Numbered from the stretch's first letter, positions 31,801-41,461 are shown. The stretch: DNA of 64,000 nucleotides from SLHU01 sp009929975 (GCA_040776905.1 JAXGZQ010000001.1:620001-684000); one strand, 5' to 3'. Notes: generated by a model from the sequence alone, not told the origin. Numbers and translations are program-made.

Positions 31801-33216
31801 ATGAAAGCGGTCAGCAGAAAACGGGTCACACGGCTTGTCAGCGTCATGATACTGGCGTTTTTTCTGCCTGTGCTTTTTTCCCAGGTTCTGGTGTCAGCCA
31901 GCGAGTCAGTGTCACCGCCCGTCGCGAATCCGGCTTTTCCGGATCTCCAGATCACCAATTCATCTCAGGCCGCGGCCGTTCTGGAGACCGGTCGCATGCG
32001 GCTTTTGTACTCGAAAAACGCGGGTTCTCGCATGCACATTCCAGCGTCGTCCAAGCTGATGACCGCGCTTCTCGCGGTTGAGCGGCTCGAAATGGATGTT
32101 CCGGTGACCATCAGCAATGTCGCGGCGGCGGCGGATCTTGAACAGGAGCCAGGTGATGGCGTGCTCCTGGAAAATGGTGATAAGTATCCGCTTGAATATC
32201 TGCTGCTTCGCCTGATGTTCTATGATTCAGACGGAGCGGCCGTGGCAATCGCCGAACAGATCAGCGGCGTTGAGAGTGAATTTGTTGAATTGATGAACTC
32301 ACGGGCCGGGTCTCTGGGAATGTCTGATACCGTGTTCCGCAATGTGACGGGCCAGCTGGATGTTGATGAGGCCATGCTGGAGGGCAATTCACAGTCGGAT
32401 AATCTGCCTGAACTGACACGTGCCGCTCTGCGCCAGTATTCGACCGCTCAGGATACCGCTGAATTACTTGCGACCGCCATGCAGGATACGGATTTTTCCC
32501 GTCTGCTCAGCAAGGAAAGTGAATATGTCGTCATTGAAGGACAACCGCTGATCTCCATGCAAAATCAGATCAGCGACTTATGGACACTGTCCGAAGGCAG
32601 TGTCCTGGCCGCGTTCGCGTCAAACCGCTCCGGCAGCAGTGAGACATCCCTGACCATATCCGGTACCGCCGGTGATATCGGGGTTGTCGCGGTCACCGTC
32701 GGTGGAACCGCTGATCAGCAGATCAATGATATCCTGACCATTCTCAGAGTCACCGGCAATTCATATATGACCGACACGCTCACAGTCGCCGGCGAACGGT
32801 TTACCGGCGGTCAGGAACAAACGGTTGACGGAGAACGATTCGGTCTGCTTTACCGCAAGACGACCTATTATGTCCGGCCGATTCAGGATCTTTTTCTCAA
32901 AGATACCATCCGCTACGTCTCATTCGGCCCCCATCAGCGTCCGATCCAGCGCAGCATGATCGTCGGACAGGTGGTCTTTGAACTCAAGGACGGTACCGTG
33001 ATTACGGTGGATGTCGGTCCGGACCAGCAGATCCTCTCTGATATCGCGATGATCGACCACGCGCTCAGCCAGATGCAGTCCAACCCGAATCTGACCTATC
33101 TCATTCTGATCGCGTTTGCCCTCCTGATCGGTATGATGGCCTGGCAGGCAGTCGCCAATCTGGCACGGCTGGCCCGGTTGATTCAGCTGATCCGTCTTGA
33201 GCAGAAACTCCACTGA
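31801..33216 (+). CDS. D,D-carboxypeptidase-like protein without catalytic motifs
   Basis: 471 residues. A signal sequence (about 10-32) leads into a domain that follows the DacA/PBP5 pattern: QAAAVLETGRMRLLYSKNA, IPASSKLMTALLAVERLEM, GDGVLLENGDKYPLEYLLLRLM, GMSDTVFRNVTG. Each catalytic motif is lost: the SxxK site P-A-S-x-x-K is shortened by one residue to PASSKLM, the SxN motif reads YDSDGAAV, and no K-T-G is present. A C-terminal membrane segment (about 435-457) anchors it. It therefore looks like a membrane-anchored pseudoenzyme, perhaps a structural or regulatory partner in wall assembly. AGAGGATGG precedes the ATG. Compare the intact paralogue at 51161-52384. Confidence 0.8.
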   Translation: MKAVSRKRVTRLVSVMILAFFLPVLFSQVLVSASESVSPPVANPAFPDLQITNSSQAAAVLETGRMRLLYSKNAGSRMHIPASSKLMTALLAVERLEMDVPVTISNVAAAADLEQEPGDGVLLENGDKYPLEYLLLRLMFYDSDGAAVAIAEQISGVESEFVELMNSRAGSLGMSDTVFRNVTGQLDVDEAMLEGNSQSDNLPELTRAALRQYSTAQDTAELLATAMQDTDFSRLLSKESEYVVIEGQPLISMQNQISDLWTLSEGSVLAAFASNRSGSSETSLTISGTAGDIGVVAVTVGGTADQQINDILTILRVTGNSYMTDTLTVAGERFTGGQEQTVDGERFGLLYRKTTYYVRPIQDLFLKDTIRYVSFGPHQRPIQRSMIVGQVVFELKDGTVITVDVGPDQQILSDIAMIDHALSQMQSNPNLTYLILIAFALLIGMMAWQAVANLARLARLIQLIRLEQKLH

Positions 33217-33218
33217 TC

Positions 33219-33767
33219 TCAGCGGTACAATAACCGCCGAATCGCGGAAAGTATAATATCCAGACTGAAATGATACAACAGAAAACCGGCCTGCAGCCCA
33301 AGTGGCAGCAGCCAGAAAAACCAGCCGAGCGGTTCCCGGATCAAGTCAAGTCGGATCTGCAGGATCCAAACGACCGAAAGAACCGCCAAGTTGAAATAAA
33401 TCACTCGAAACAGCCAGACCAACGGCTTGGACAATCGCTGCTCAAGGCAGCCCGATAAAAGCGGATAGGGACCGAAAAAAATAAGGAACGGCCAGACAGC
33501 GGCCAGTCCTGAAAAAGCGGCTGCGGCTGCCGCACCTGACAGCAGGACCAGCCAGGTACTCCGTCTGGAAATCTGGTCTGCAGCGACAGACAAACAGACC
33601 GAGGTCATCACAAAAAAAGTCAGATTTATTCCCGGCGAAACCGCCGCAAGATAGAGAAAAAGTATAATCAGTGCGGTCATCAAACCGCCGAAGCTGATCC
33701 GATATGTTTTTTGCCGCAGAGGCGGATTCGGCTGGTGGCCGGTTCCGTCCGGCTTCTCAGCAGCCAC
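33219..33767 (-). CDS. Membrane protein of unknown function
   Basis: About 180 residues with five or six hydrophobic segments, beginning near SFGGLMTALIILFLYLAAVSPGINL. The overall look (short N-terminal basic segment, G-G-x-M-x-A-L first helix) is like small Clostridia membrane proteins that resemble ECF substrate-binding units, but no motif allows a function call. The start is uncertain. A GTG at 33767 overlapping the J-domain gene stop is preferred; the frame is open up to 33806 inside that gene. Translation is probably coupled to the J-domain gene. Confidence 0.6.
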   Translation of the reverse strand: MAAEKPDGTGHQPNPPLRQKTYRISFGGLMTALIILFLYLAAVSPGINLTFFVMTSVCLSVAADQISRRSTWLVLLSGAAAAAAFSGLAAVWPFLIFFGPYPLLSGCLEQRLSKPLVWLFRVIYFNLAVLSVVWILQIRLDLIREPLGWFFWLLPLGLQAGFLLYHFSLDIILSAIRRLLYR

Positions 33768-34176
33768 ACAGATCACCGCCCATGCAGCCGCAGCAGGCAT
33801 CGGCACAGCACAGACAGCTCAAGGTATTGCACAGATCGTCCATCGCGGAACCACGCTGCTGATAATACGGTCCGCGGCTTTGCGGATCATTCCAGTTATG
33901 CCGCGGCGGGGTTTGCTGCCAGTTCTGCCATGGTGGCTGCTGGTGCTGCTGCGGATTGGCGTCAGTACTTTGACGGGTCCCGGAACGGCCGGGCAGCGTC
34001 AGCTGGTCATAGGCTTCGTTGATTTCCTGCATTTTTTCTTTGGCCAGGCTTTCCAGCGGGTGATCTTTATAATTGTCCGGATGATATTGTTTGACCAATG
34101 TGCGATAGGCTTTTTTGATCTCATCCTGACTTGAACCCGGACGCACGCCCAGGACTTCATATGGTGATTTTGCCAT
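33757..34176 (-). CDS. J-domain protein with Cys-rich C-terminus
   Basis: 139 residues. The N-terminal J domain (residues 3-65) has KSPYEVLGVRPGSSQDEIKKAYRTLVKQYHPDN with the HPD motif that activates DnaK. A Gln/Pro/Trp-rich linker follows. The last 30 residues carry eight cysteines ending in CCGCMGGDLCGC. It is too short for a full DnaJ (no zinc-finger repeats, no substrate domain). In Clostridia such proteins sit beside DUF5685, as here (25 bases after it), so a shared but unknown task is likely. Confidence 0.88.
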   Translation of the reverse strand: MAKSPYEVLGVRPGSSQDEIKKAYRTLVKQYHPDNYKDHPLESLAKEKMQEINEAYDQLTLPGRSGTRQSTDANPQQHQQPPWQNWQQTPPRHNWNDPQSRGPYYQQRGSAMDDLCNTLSCLCCADACCGCMGGDLCGC

Positions 34177-34201
34177 GACTGTGACTCCTTAAATCGATCG
34201 G

Positions 34202-35065
34202 CTAAAGCCGGCCGGGCTTTGTCCCTGCGATGATCTGCCGACGCATATCAGGCAGTCCGTCGATGATGATATTACGAATGATCCCGCTGTCCTGTTGATA
34301 AGGAAGCAGCGCAGCGGTAAGGTCAAGTGACCGTTCAAGCTGTTCCAGCCGTTCAGATGCCTGCGCACAGGCTTCCGTCCGGCTGCGGCCGCCCAGCGGA
34401 TTCCATCTCCCATTATCGGTATCCTCCTGCCAATCGTCAATCGCGTCCACCAGATAGATCCAGCAGCCAAGATCATGCCCGATCAGTGAAATCGCGCCGA
34501 TCATTGGTTTCTGACGGGCAGGATGGTCCGGGCTGAACACCGTTTGAACGGCCGCGCTGAAGATCTCGCCAAGCAGCCGTCCGAAACACTCAGCCGCCCT
34601 GAGATCAGGCGGTCCGGCTTCAATATCAGCCAGAGTTCTCAGTTCTGTTTCGATCCGGGGAATCAGCGTTTCAAAGTGACCGGCCGCTTTTTCATAAGCG
34701 CTGCGCAGCGCGAGATGAACAGCGTTGCCCTGCCAGCGTTTTCCATCAGAGGTATCGTCTGATGCCTTATACCAGACCAGAATAACTGAGAGGGCGGCAC
34801 AAGCCGACAGGATCGTATGTTCCTGCATCACCGGTTTTTTGCGGATCGGATTGAGGACACAGGTTTCCGGCCGAATCTCACGGGGTTCGTCGCTGAGCGA
34901 CAGCAGCAGGACCGCCAGCATGGTCAGATCATAGCCCAGCGTCAGCCGGGCAGCCTGACCGTATTCGCGGCCGATCTGCTTGCACAGTCCGCAATAGACG
35001 GCACGGTAGTAGCTGAACTCCTTCACCAGAAGATCAGATTTCAGTGGTCGGACATAACCAAACAT
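34202..35065 (-). CDS. DUF5685 family protein
   Basis: A 287-residue cytosolic helical protein. MFGYVRPLKSDL then YYRAVYCGLCKQIGREYG (C-x-x-C in YCGLCK) is the family start. DLTMLAVLLLSLSD and GCWIYLVDAIDDWQEDTDNGRWNPL carry acidic D-x-x-x-D residues reminiscent of prenyltransferase-like helical folds. Activity is unknown. It lies directly upstream of a J-domain protein gene, a pairing seen in many Clostridia, and may be its client or adaptor. Confidence 0.85.
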   Translation of the reverse strand: MFGYVRPLKSDLLVKEFSYYRAVYCGLCKQIGREYGQAARLTLGYDLTMLAVLLLSLSDEPREIRPETCVLNPIRKKPVMQEHTILSACAALSVILVWYKASDDTSDGKRWQGNAVHLALRSAYEKAAGHFETLIPRIETELRTLADIEAGPPDLRAAECFGRLLGEIFSAAVQTVFSPDHPARQKPMIGAISLIGHDLGCWIYLVDAIDDWQEDTDNGRWNPLGGRSRTEACAQASERLEQLERSLDLTAALLPYQQDSGIIRNIIIDGLPDMRRQIIAGTKPGRL

Positions 35066-35238
35066 AGTCTCTCCTGACAGGTGGGCGGCAGCCTGCGGAT
35101 CACAGCGGAAACGATGGCTCCGTCTGTCAAAACAGGTCTTTATATGGTATCATATTATCCGTTTACCAAATACGGATTTTTTGTGAACGAATCAGCCGGA
35201 CGTCTGGTTCAGACCCCCGGAAACAGGATGGAACCGTT

Positions 35239-36717
35239 ATGAATCATGATCATGTCAGAACCCGCTTCGCGCCAAGCCCGACCGGCTTCATGCATGTTGG
35301 CAATCTCCGGACCGCGTTGTATGAATATCTGATCGCCCGTTCCGGCGGCGGCCGCTTCATCCTGCGTATCGAAGATACCGACCAGAAACGGCAGGTTGAA
35401 GGTGCGCTGCAGCGAATCTTCCAGACATTGGCGGATGTCGGTCTGCAGCACGATGAAGGACCTGATGTCGGCGGACCATATGCTCCGTATGTCCAGAGCG
35501 AGCGTCTGTCACTCTATCCGGAATACGCACAGCAGCTGATTGATTCAGGCCATGCCTACCGCTGTTTCTGTTCACAGGAACGGCTGGAGAATCTGCGCCG
35601 CGAACAGGAAGCCTCAGGGCAGGTCGGCGGGGGGTATGACCGCCGCTGCCGGGATCTTTCTCCGGCGGATATCGAGACGCGCCTGGCCGCCGGAACGCCC
35701 TTTGTCATCCGTCAGAAAATGCCCCTGACCGGCCAGACGACCTTTACGGACGCGGTCTTCGGCCAGATTACAGTGGAGAACAGTGAGCTGGAAGACCAGG
35801 TACTGCTCAAATCTGATGGCTACCCGACGTATAATTTCGCCAATGTGATTGATGATCATACCATGGCCATCACACATGTTGTCCGCGGGTCAGAATACCT
35901 CTCCTCCACGCCGAAATACAATCTCCTGTATTCAGCCTTCGGCTGGCAGCCGCCGGTCTATGTCCACCTGCCGCTGATCGTCGGTGATGACGGACGCAAA
36001 CTGAGTAAGCGACATGGGGCCGTCAGTTTTTCCGATCTGACGGCTGAGGGGTATCTGCCGGAAGCGATTATCAACTACATCGCGCTGCTCGGCTGGAGCC
36101 CGCCCGACAACCGCGAACTGTTTACATTGGAAGCGCTTTGTGAACATTTTTCCGTGAATCGGATCAGCAAATCGCCTTCCGTGTTTGATTATCAGAAACT
36201 GGCCTGGTTCAATGGCGAGTATATCCGGCAGATGACACCAGATACCTTTCTCAGATTCAGTGAGCCCTGGTTCAGCCAGGTCTGCGGCCCGCTGGCACCC
36301 GAGCCGGCCCGCCTGCTGGCAGAACTGCTCCAGCCACGGGTCAGCCGCCTCAGTGACATTCCCGATATGATTCACTTTCTCGCTGAAGCCGCTCCGATTG
36401 ATCCGGAACTCTATGTCAATAAAAAAAGCAAATCAACACTGGAAACCACCCGGCAGATTCTGCCGCTGGCACTGGCCCGCTTGGAAGCGCTGGAGCATTG
36501 GACCAGAGATGACCTGCACGCGCTCCTGACCGGCATGGCTGAAGCGATGTCAGTCAAGAATGGCCAGATCATGTGGCCGGTCAGAATCGCGATCGCCCGG
36601 CAAGCCGTCACACCCGGCGGCGCGATCGAAGTTCTGCTTCTGCTCGGTCAGGAGGAGTCCCTGAAACGCATCCGGGCAGTCTGCCGGTTTCTGCAGAGCC
36701 TGCCGCAGGCTGACTGA
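35239..36717 (+). CDS. gltX: Glutamate-tRNA ligase
   Basis: 492 residues. A class I synthetase. RFAPSPTGFMHVGNLRTAL gives the HIGH-type motif (HVGN), the GRKLSKRHG loop the KMSKS motif (about residue 255), and RGSEYLSSTPKYNLLYSAFGW is typical of GluRS. The C-terminal helical domain binds the anticodon. The ribosome site AGGATGG is weak. It is followed 64 bases later by glnS, so this enzyme need not charge tRNA-Gln, unlike the non-discriminating GluRS of most Bacillota. Confidence 0.95.
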   Translation: MNHDHVRTRFAPSPTGFMHVGNLRTALYEYLIARSGGGRFILRIEDTDQKRQVEGALQRIFQTLADVGLQHDEGPDVGGPYAPYVQSERLSLYPEYAQQLIDSGHAYRCFCSQERLENLRREQEASGQVGGGYDRRCRDLSPADIETRLAAGTPFVIRQKMPLTGQTTFTDAVFGQITVENSELEDQVLLKSDGYPTYNFANVIDDHTMAITHVVRGSEYLSSTPKYNLLYSAFGWQPPVYVHLPLIVGDDGRKLSKRHGAVSFSDLTAEGYLPEAIINYIALLGWSPPDNRELFTLEALCEHFSVNRISKSPSVFDYQKLAWFNGEYIRQMTPDTFLRFSEPWFSQVCGPLAPEPARLLAELLQPRVSRLSDIPDMIHFLAEAAPIDPELYVNKKSKSTLETTRQILPLALARLEALEHWTRDDLHALLTGMAEAMSVKNGQIMWPVRIAIARQAVTPGGAIEVLLLLGQEESLKRIRAVCRFLQSLPQAD

Positions 36718-36781
36718 ATCCCCGCGTCCTGTCCTGTACCATTCAGCCGGTGTCAACCGGTGAGCAATAAAGGAGAAAACC

Positions 36782-38503
36782 ATGAGTGATGTTAACAGCC
36801 GGCCGGCTGATCTGCCGGCCGATGCGACAAATGAACCGGTTGCCGGTCATTTCATCCATGATGAAATCATCCGTGATCTGGCTGCAGGCGGCCGTTTTAC
36901 CGGACAGCAGGTCCATACACGCTTCCCGCCTGAGCCGAATGGCTATCTCCATATCGGCCATGCCAAGGCCATCGTGATCAATTTCTCAACAGCGGAGAAA
37001 TTTCAGGGTCTGTGCAATCTGCGTATGGACGATACCAATCCCAGCAAAGAAGACACGGAATATGTGGACTCGATCAAAGAAGATATCCACTGGCTCGGTT
37101 ATGACTGGGAAGACCGTTTTTACTACGCGTCGGATTATTTCCCTCAGATGTATGAGTTTGCCTGCCGCCTGATTGAAAAGAATCTGGCTTATGTCTGCGA
37201 ACTGACATCGGAGCAGATCCGCCAGACGCGCGGGACGCTGACAACACCCGGCAGCGAAAGTCCATGGCGTGATCGTCCAGCCGCGGAAAGCCTTGATCTG
37301 TTCCATCGGATGCGGGCGGGCGAATTTCCTGACGGCGCGATGACGCTGCGTGCCCGCATTGATATGAGTTCAGGCAACATGAACATGCGCGATCCGGTGA
37401 TCTACCGGATCAGCCGGGCGAACCATCACCGGACGGGCGATCGCTGGTGCATCTATCCGATGTATGATTTTGCCCATCCGATCGAAGACGCGATGGAAGG
37501 CATCACGCATTCACTTTGCTCGCTGGAGTTTGAAGATCACCGGCCGCTGTATGACTGGATCATCGACCATATCGACGGTCCGGCGCGGCCGCGCCAGATC
37601 GAGTTTGCCCGGCTCAACCTGACCCATACCGTCATGAGCAAGCGCCGGCTGCGCTATCTCGTAGAAGAAAAAATCGTCGATGGCTGGGATGACCCGCGTC
37701 TGCCGACGCTCAGCGGCCTGCGCCGCCGCGGCTTTACTCCCGCTTCTGTGCGCAGTTTCTGTGAACGGATCGGTGTTTCGAAAGTCAACAGCACCGTCGA
37801 CTATGCCTTTCTTGAACATTGTCTGCGGGAGGACCTGAACTCAACCGCGCAGCGGGTGATGGCCGTCATTGATCCGATCCGTCTGATCATCGACAACTAT
37901 CCTGAAGGCAAGAGCGAGACGTTTGAGATAGAGAACAACCCGGAATCGCCTGAAGACGGCACCCGTACCGTCACTTTCTCACGCGAATTGTGGATTGAGC
38001 GTGATGACTTCCGTGAAGAGAAATTCAAGGGTTATTTCCGTCTGTTCCCGGGTCAGGAAGTCCGTCTCAAAACGGCTTATGTCATTCGTTGTACAGGGTG
38101 TGACAAAGATGAACAGGGTCAGATCACCGCGGTTCATGCTGAATACGATCCGGCTACCCGCGGCGGCAATACACCGGACGGCAGACGAATCAAGGGCACC
38201 ATCCACTGGGTCGACACCCTCAACGCGATCCCGGCTGAGGTCCGCCTGTACGACAATCTGTTTTCCGCTGCTGATCCGGATGATTCCGAGTCGCAGTTCA
38301 TCGAACACCTGAACCCTGAATCCCTGACGGTACGGACCGGCTGCCAGGTTGAAGCCTCACTGGCCGGTTTGACTCCTCCGAAAGCGTTCCAATTCCTGAG
38401 GCTTGGCTATTTCTGCCTCGACAGCAAAGACAGCCGGCCGGATCAGCTGGTCTTTAACCGCTCGGTGTCGCTACGGGACAGTTGGAGCCGGTCACAGAAG
38501 TAA
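36782..38503 (+). CDS. glnS: Glutamine-tRNA ligase
   Basis: 573 residues. FPPEPNGYLHIGHAKAI is the HIGH motif, with the LRMDDTNPSKEDTEYVDSI block and DFAHPIEDAMEGITHSLCSLEF, which marks GlnRS rather than GluRS; MSKRRL is the KMSKS counterpart. The C-terminal half forms the anticodon-binding beta barrels (WIERDDFREE, EVRLKTAYVIRC). AAGGAG precedes the ATG. Probably cotranscribed with gltX. Direct glutaminylation is patchy in Bacillota and this gene family is thought to have spread by transfer from eukaryote-like donors. Confidence 0.95.
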   Translation: MSDVNSRPADLPADATNEPVAGHFIHDEIIRDLAAGGRFTGQQVHTRFPPEPNGYLHIGHAKAIVINFSTAEKFQGLCNLRMDDTNPSKEDTEYVDSIKEDIHWLGYDWEDRFYYASDYFPQMYEFACRLIEKNLAYVCELTSEQIRQTRGTLTTPGSESPWRDRPAAESLDLFHRMRAGEFPDGAMTLRARIDMSSGNMNMRDPVIYRISRANHHRTGDRWCIYPMYDFAHPIEDAMEGITHSLCSLEFEDHRPLYDWIIDHIDGPARPRQIEFARLNLTHTVMSKRRLRYLVEEKIVDGWDDPRLPTLSGLRRRGFTPASVRSFCERIGVSKVNSTVDYAFLEHCLREDLNSTAQRVMAVIDPIRLIIDNYPEGKSETFEIENNPESPEDGTRTVTFSRELWIERDDFREEKFKGYFRLFPGQEVRLKTAYVIRCTGCDKDEQGQITAVHAEYDPATRGGNTPDGRRIKGTIHWVDTLNAIPAEVRLYDNLFSAADPDDSESQFIEHLNPESLTVRTGCQVEASLAGLTPPKAFQFLRLGYFCLDSKDSRPDQLVFNRSVSLRDSWSRSQK

Positions 38504-38556
38504 CCGGCTCCAGAGTTCAATCAAGATCATACGAGGCTGAGAATTCTTCAGGGTTC

Positions 38557-39621
38557 TCAGTCCCGGTCTGTTTTAAAGCGGTAAACCGTCTGATGGTGGA
38601 ACGGCTGTCCGGCCTCAAACACCGCACTGGGGAAATGGCTGTGGTTCGGTGAATCCGGAAACAGCTGGGTTTCCAGACACAGCGCGTCGCGGCGATCGTA
38701 GCGGACACCCTCCTTGCCATGATCCGGCTGCATCATGTTGCCGGTATACAGTTGAACACCTGGCAAGGTGGTTTCCACGGTCATGATACGGCCATGATGT
38801 GGTTCATGCACTTCAGCACAGGGATGCAGCCGATCGCTTGTGTCGCGCAGAACAAAATTGTGGTCATAGCCCTGACCGGCCACCAGTGTCGCCTCGTTCC
38901 TCTCAATATCCTGACCGATCGCCTTCATCTCGCGAAAGTCAAGCGCGGTCCCTCTGACAGGCTTGATCTCACCTGTCGGAATGCATTCCGGAGTAATTTC
39001 AGTGTAATGATCGGCCGCCAGTTTCAACTGGTGGTTCAAAATACTGCCGCTTCCCTGCCCGGCCAGATTAAAATAGCTGTGGTTCGTCAGATTGATAATC
39101 GTTGTCTGATCGGCCACTGCGGTATATTGAAGAATCAGCCGCTGGTCGGCTGTCAGGGTAAATGTCACCTGGGCATCAAGATTCCCCGGATAATTTTCCT
39201 GGCCATCCTCACTGTAGTAAAAAAAGCGGACTGACGGTCCCGCGTCACTGATGTAGGCCTCGCCGCGCCAGACAACCTTGTCGAACCCGCGAAGCCCGCC
39301 ATGCAGATGATGGTCTCCGTCATTTTTTGCCAGTTGGTAAACCGTTCCGTCCAGCTTAAACCGGGCCTGGTTAATGCGATTGGCATATCGGCCGATTGTC
39401 GCGCCGAAATATGGATTGCCGGTTTTTTCATATTCTTCCAGTGTTTCATATCCGAGAACGATATCCTGAATCAGCCCGTCGCGGTCCGGCATCATCAGCC
39501 GCTGCAGCGTCGCGCCATAAGATAACAGGGTACAGAAGGTTCCGTTGTCCTGCGTCAGAGTATAACTGTGAACCTGGCGGCCATCCCGCGTAAAGCCGAA
39601 TGCCTTGACGTCTGTTCTCAT
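38557..39621 (-). CDS. galM: Aldose 1-epimerase (mutarotase)
   Basis: 354 residues. It interconverts alpha and beta anomers of galactose/glucose. GATLQRLMMPDRDG at the N-terminus, RYANRINQARF (the Asn-Arg of the active site), DGDHHLHGGLRGFDKVVW (catalytic His), NLTNHSYFNLAG (second His) and PGVQLYTGNMM. The catalytic Glu lies in CLETQLFPDSPNH near the end. The ATG at 39621 has AAAGGGGTGA upstream. With galT (48.8 kb) and the phosphohexomutase it makes up part of a Leloir pathway. Confidence 0.94.
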   Translation of the reverse strand: MRTDVKAFGFTRDGRQVHSYTLTQDNGTFCTLLSYGATLQRLMMPDRDGLIQDIVLGYETLEEYEKTGNPYFGATIGRYANRINQARFKLDGTVYQLAKNDGDHHLHGGLRGFDKVVWRGEAYISDAGPSVRFFYYSEDGQENYPGNLDAQVTFTLTADQRLILQYTAVADQTTIINLTNHSYFNLAGQGSGSILNHQLKLAADHYTEITPECIPTGEIKPVRGTALDFREMKAIGQDIERNEATLVAGQGYDHNFVLRDTSDRLHPCAEVHEPHHGRIMTVETTLPGVQLYTGNMMQPDHGKEGVRYDRRDALCLETQLFPDSPNHSHFPSAVFEAGQPFHHQTVYRFKTDRD

Positions 39622-39700
39622 TGATTTCACCCCTTTAAACTGGTTATATCGTGCTGCCCGCGGTTTCCCCGGGGCAAGCCGCGGTTGATGTCTGTTTTCA

Positions 39701-41461
39701 TCATATCATATCCTGTCCGGCGAACTGGCTCTGCAGCAATTTGCGGTAGAAGGTGTCACCGGCCATCAGTGTTTCATGACGGCCCTGTTCAATCACCTGG
39801 CCGTCACGCATGACCAGGATCAGATCCGCCTCCCGGATCGTTGACAGCCGGTGGGCGATGATAAAACTCGTTTTCCCCTGCATCAGCCGGCGCAGGGCCA
39901 TCTGGATCTGCACTTCCGTATGGGTATCGACACTTGAGGTTGCTTCGTCGAGGATCAACAGGGGCGGCGCGACCAGGAACGCCCTGGCGATTGTCAGGAG
40001 CTGCTGCTGACCCTGGGAAAGATGAGTATGGCCGCGGCCGATCCAGGTGTCATAGCCATCCGGCAGACGGCGGATAAACGCATGCGCGTGTGAGGCAATC
40101 GCCGCGGCCTCGATATCAGCCAGACTGGCGTCCGGACGGCCGAAAGCGATATTATCACGGACACTGCCGGTGAACAGCCAGGAATCCTGTAGGACCATCC
40201 CGAACGACGTACGCAGGCTGTCACGGTTGACCGCACTGATATCCTGTCCGTCGATCTGGATTTGACCGTCATTGAGCTCATAAAACCGCATCAGCAGATT
40301 GACCAGTGTCGTCTTGCCGGCACCGGTCGGTCCAACGATGGCGACCATCTGGCCGGCCCGGATATCGAGATTGAGATTCCGGATCAGCTGCTGGCCGGGG
40401 TGATACGAGAATGTGACATCACCGAACCGGATATGGCCATCAGTCACCTGCAGAAGCGGCAGGCCACAGTCATCCTGTTCCGGTTCCATATCGATCAGAT
40501 CATAGACACGACGGGCGGAGGCGATCGCCGACTGGAGCTGGGCCGCCATTCCGGTAATCTCATTAATCGGCCGGGCAAACTGGCTGACATATCCGAGAAA
40601 GCTGGCCAGTTGTCCGATTGAGAGCCTGCCTCTGATGGCCATCAGACTGGACAGCAGGGCGACTGAGACATAGGCGATGTGATTGATCAGCCGGGTCGTC
40701 GGGTTGGTCATTGAAGAATAGAATTGCGCTTTCTGCCCGGTCGTGTACAGGTCAGCGTTGATCTGATCATATCGCTCCACCTGCCGCTTCTGTGCCTGAA
40801 AGGCCTGAACGACATCCATATGCTCGGTCATTTCTTCCGCCAGTCCGTTTAACCGGCCGGATATTTCCGACTGCTCACGGAATTTCTGGCGCGACCGGTT
40901 GGCGATCAGACCGGCCAGTCCGAATGAAAATGGCATGAGGGCGAGTACGAGCACCGTTATGCCCGGCTCGATCAGGAGCATGAAAATCAGTGAGCCGATC
41001 AGGGTGACCAGACCGGTGAAGGCCTGGGACAAGCCGGTCAGAAGACCGTCCATGATCGCGTCCAGATCATAGGTCAACCGGTTGACAAGATTACCATGGC
41101 TGTGCCGATCCAGCCGGCTCAGCGGTTGGCGGCTGATCGCGCTGAAGCCACGCTGCCGGTAATCGCGAACGATCCGGGCTGCCAGAACGGTGGTAATCTG
41201 GTTCAAGCCCCACTGGGCGATACTGCCAAAAACAAAAAGAGTCAGGAGAATCAGGAGAATTCTCAGCAGCGGCTGCCAGAGAATCTCATCAGGTCCGAGC
41301 ATCTGGTCGATCGCTTCACCGACCAGCCTGGGTCCGAACAGAACAATCAGATTGCTGATGATCGCGGTCAGAATGATCAGAAGAAACAGGGTTTTCTGCT
41401 GCGAGATATCCCGCAGAAGGCGGCGGAATGTCGGATCAGCCAGTTTTCTTCGCGCGCTCAT
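39701..41461 (-). CDS. ABC exporter half-transporter (catalytic NBD), partner of the next gene
   Basis: 586 residues: six membrane segments (about 20-300) then an ATPase domain. Walker A GPTGAGKTTL, signature LSQGQ in place of LSGGQ, Walker B LLILDEATSSVD with the catalytic Glu. Its start overlaps the stop of the upstream ABC gene (ATGA). The pair therefore forms a heterodimeric exporter in which this subunit keeps the Walker B Glu while its signature deviates. The substrate is unknown; relatives export drugs or lipids. Confidence 0.9.
   Translation of the reverse strand: MSARRKLADPTFRRLLRDISQQKTLFLLIILTAIISNLIVLFGPRLVGEAIDQMLGPDEILWQPLLRILLILLTLFVFGSIAQWGLNQITTVLAARIVRDYRQRGFSAISRQPLSRLDRHSHGNLVNRLTYDLDAIMDGLLTGLSQAFTGLVTLIGSLIFMLLIEPGITVLVLALMPFSFGLAGLIANRSRQKFREQSEISGRLNGLAEEMTEHMDVVQAFQAQKRQVERYDQINADLYTTGQKAQFYSSMTNPTTRLINHIAYVSVALLSSLMAIRGRLSIGQLASFLGYVSQFARPINEITGMAAQLQSAIASARRVYDLIDMEPEQDDCGLPLLQVTDGHIRFGDVTFSYHPGQQLIRNLNLDIRAGQMVAIVGPTGAGKTTLVNLLMRFYELNDGQIQIDGQDISAVNRDSLRTSFGMVLQDSWLFTGSVRDNIAFGRPDASLADIEAAAIASHAHAFIRRLPDGYDTWIGRGHTHLSQGQQQLLTIARAFLVAPPLLILDEATSSVDTHTEVQIQMALRRLMQGKTSFIIAHRLSTIREADLILVMRDGQVIEQGRHETLMAGDTFYRKLLQSQFAGQDMI

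Noticed and set aside
35066..35238. T-box leader or riboswitch upstream of gltX
   Set aside because: No T-box sequence or specifier hairpin, only AT-rich bases that could hold a promoter. The same holds for the regions before metG and asnA.
38504..38556. Terminator between glnS and galM
   Set aside because: GAGCCGGT...ACCGGCTC can form a hairpin but no T-run follows in either direction, so I do not list it as a terminator.
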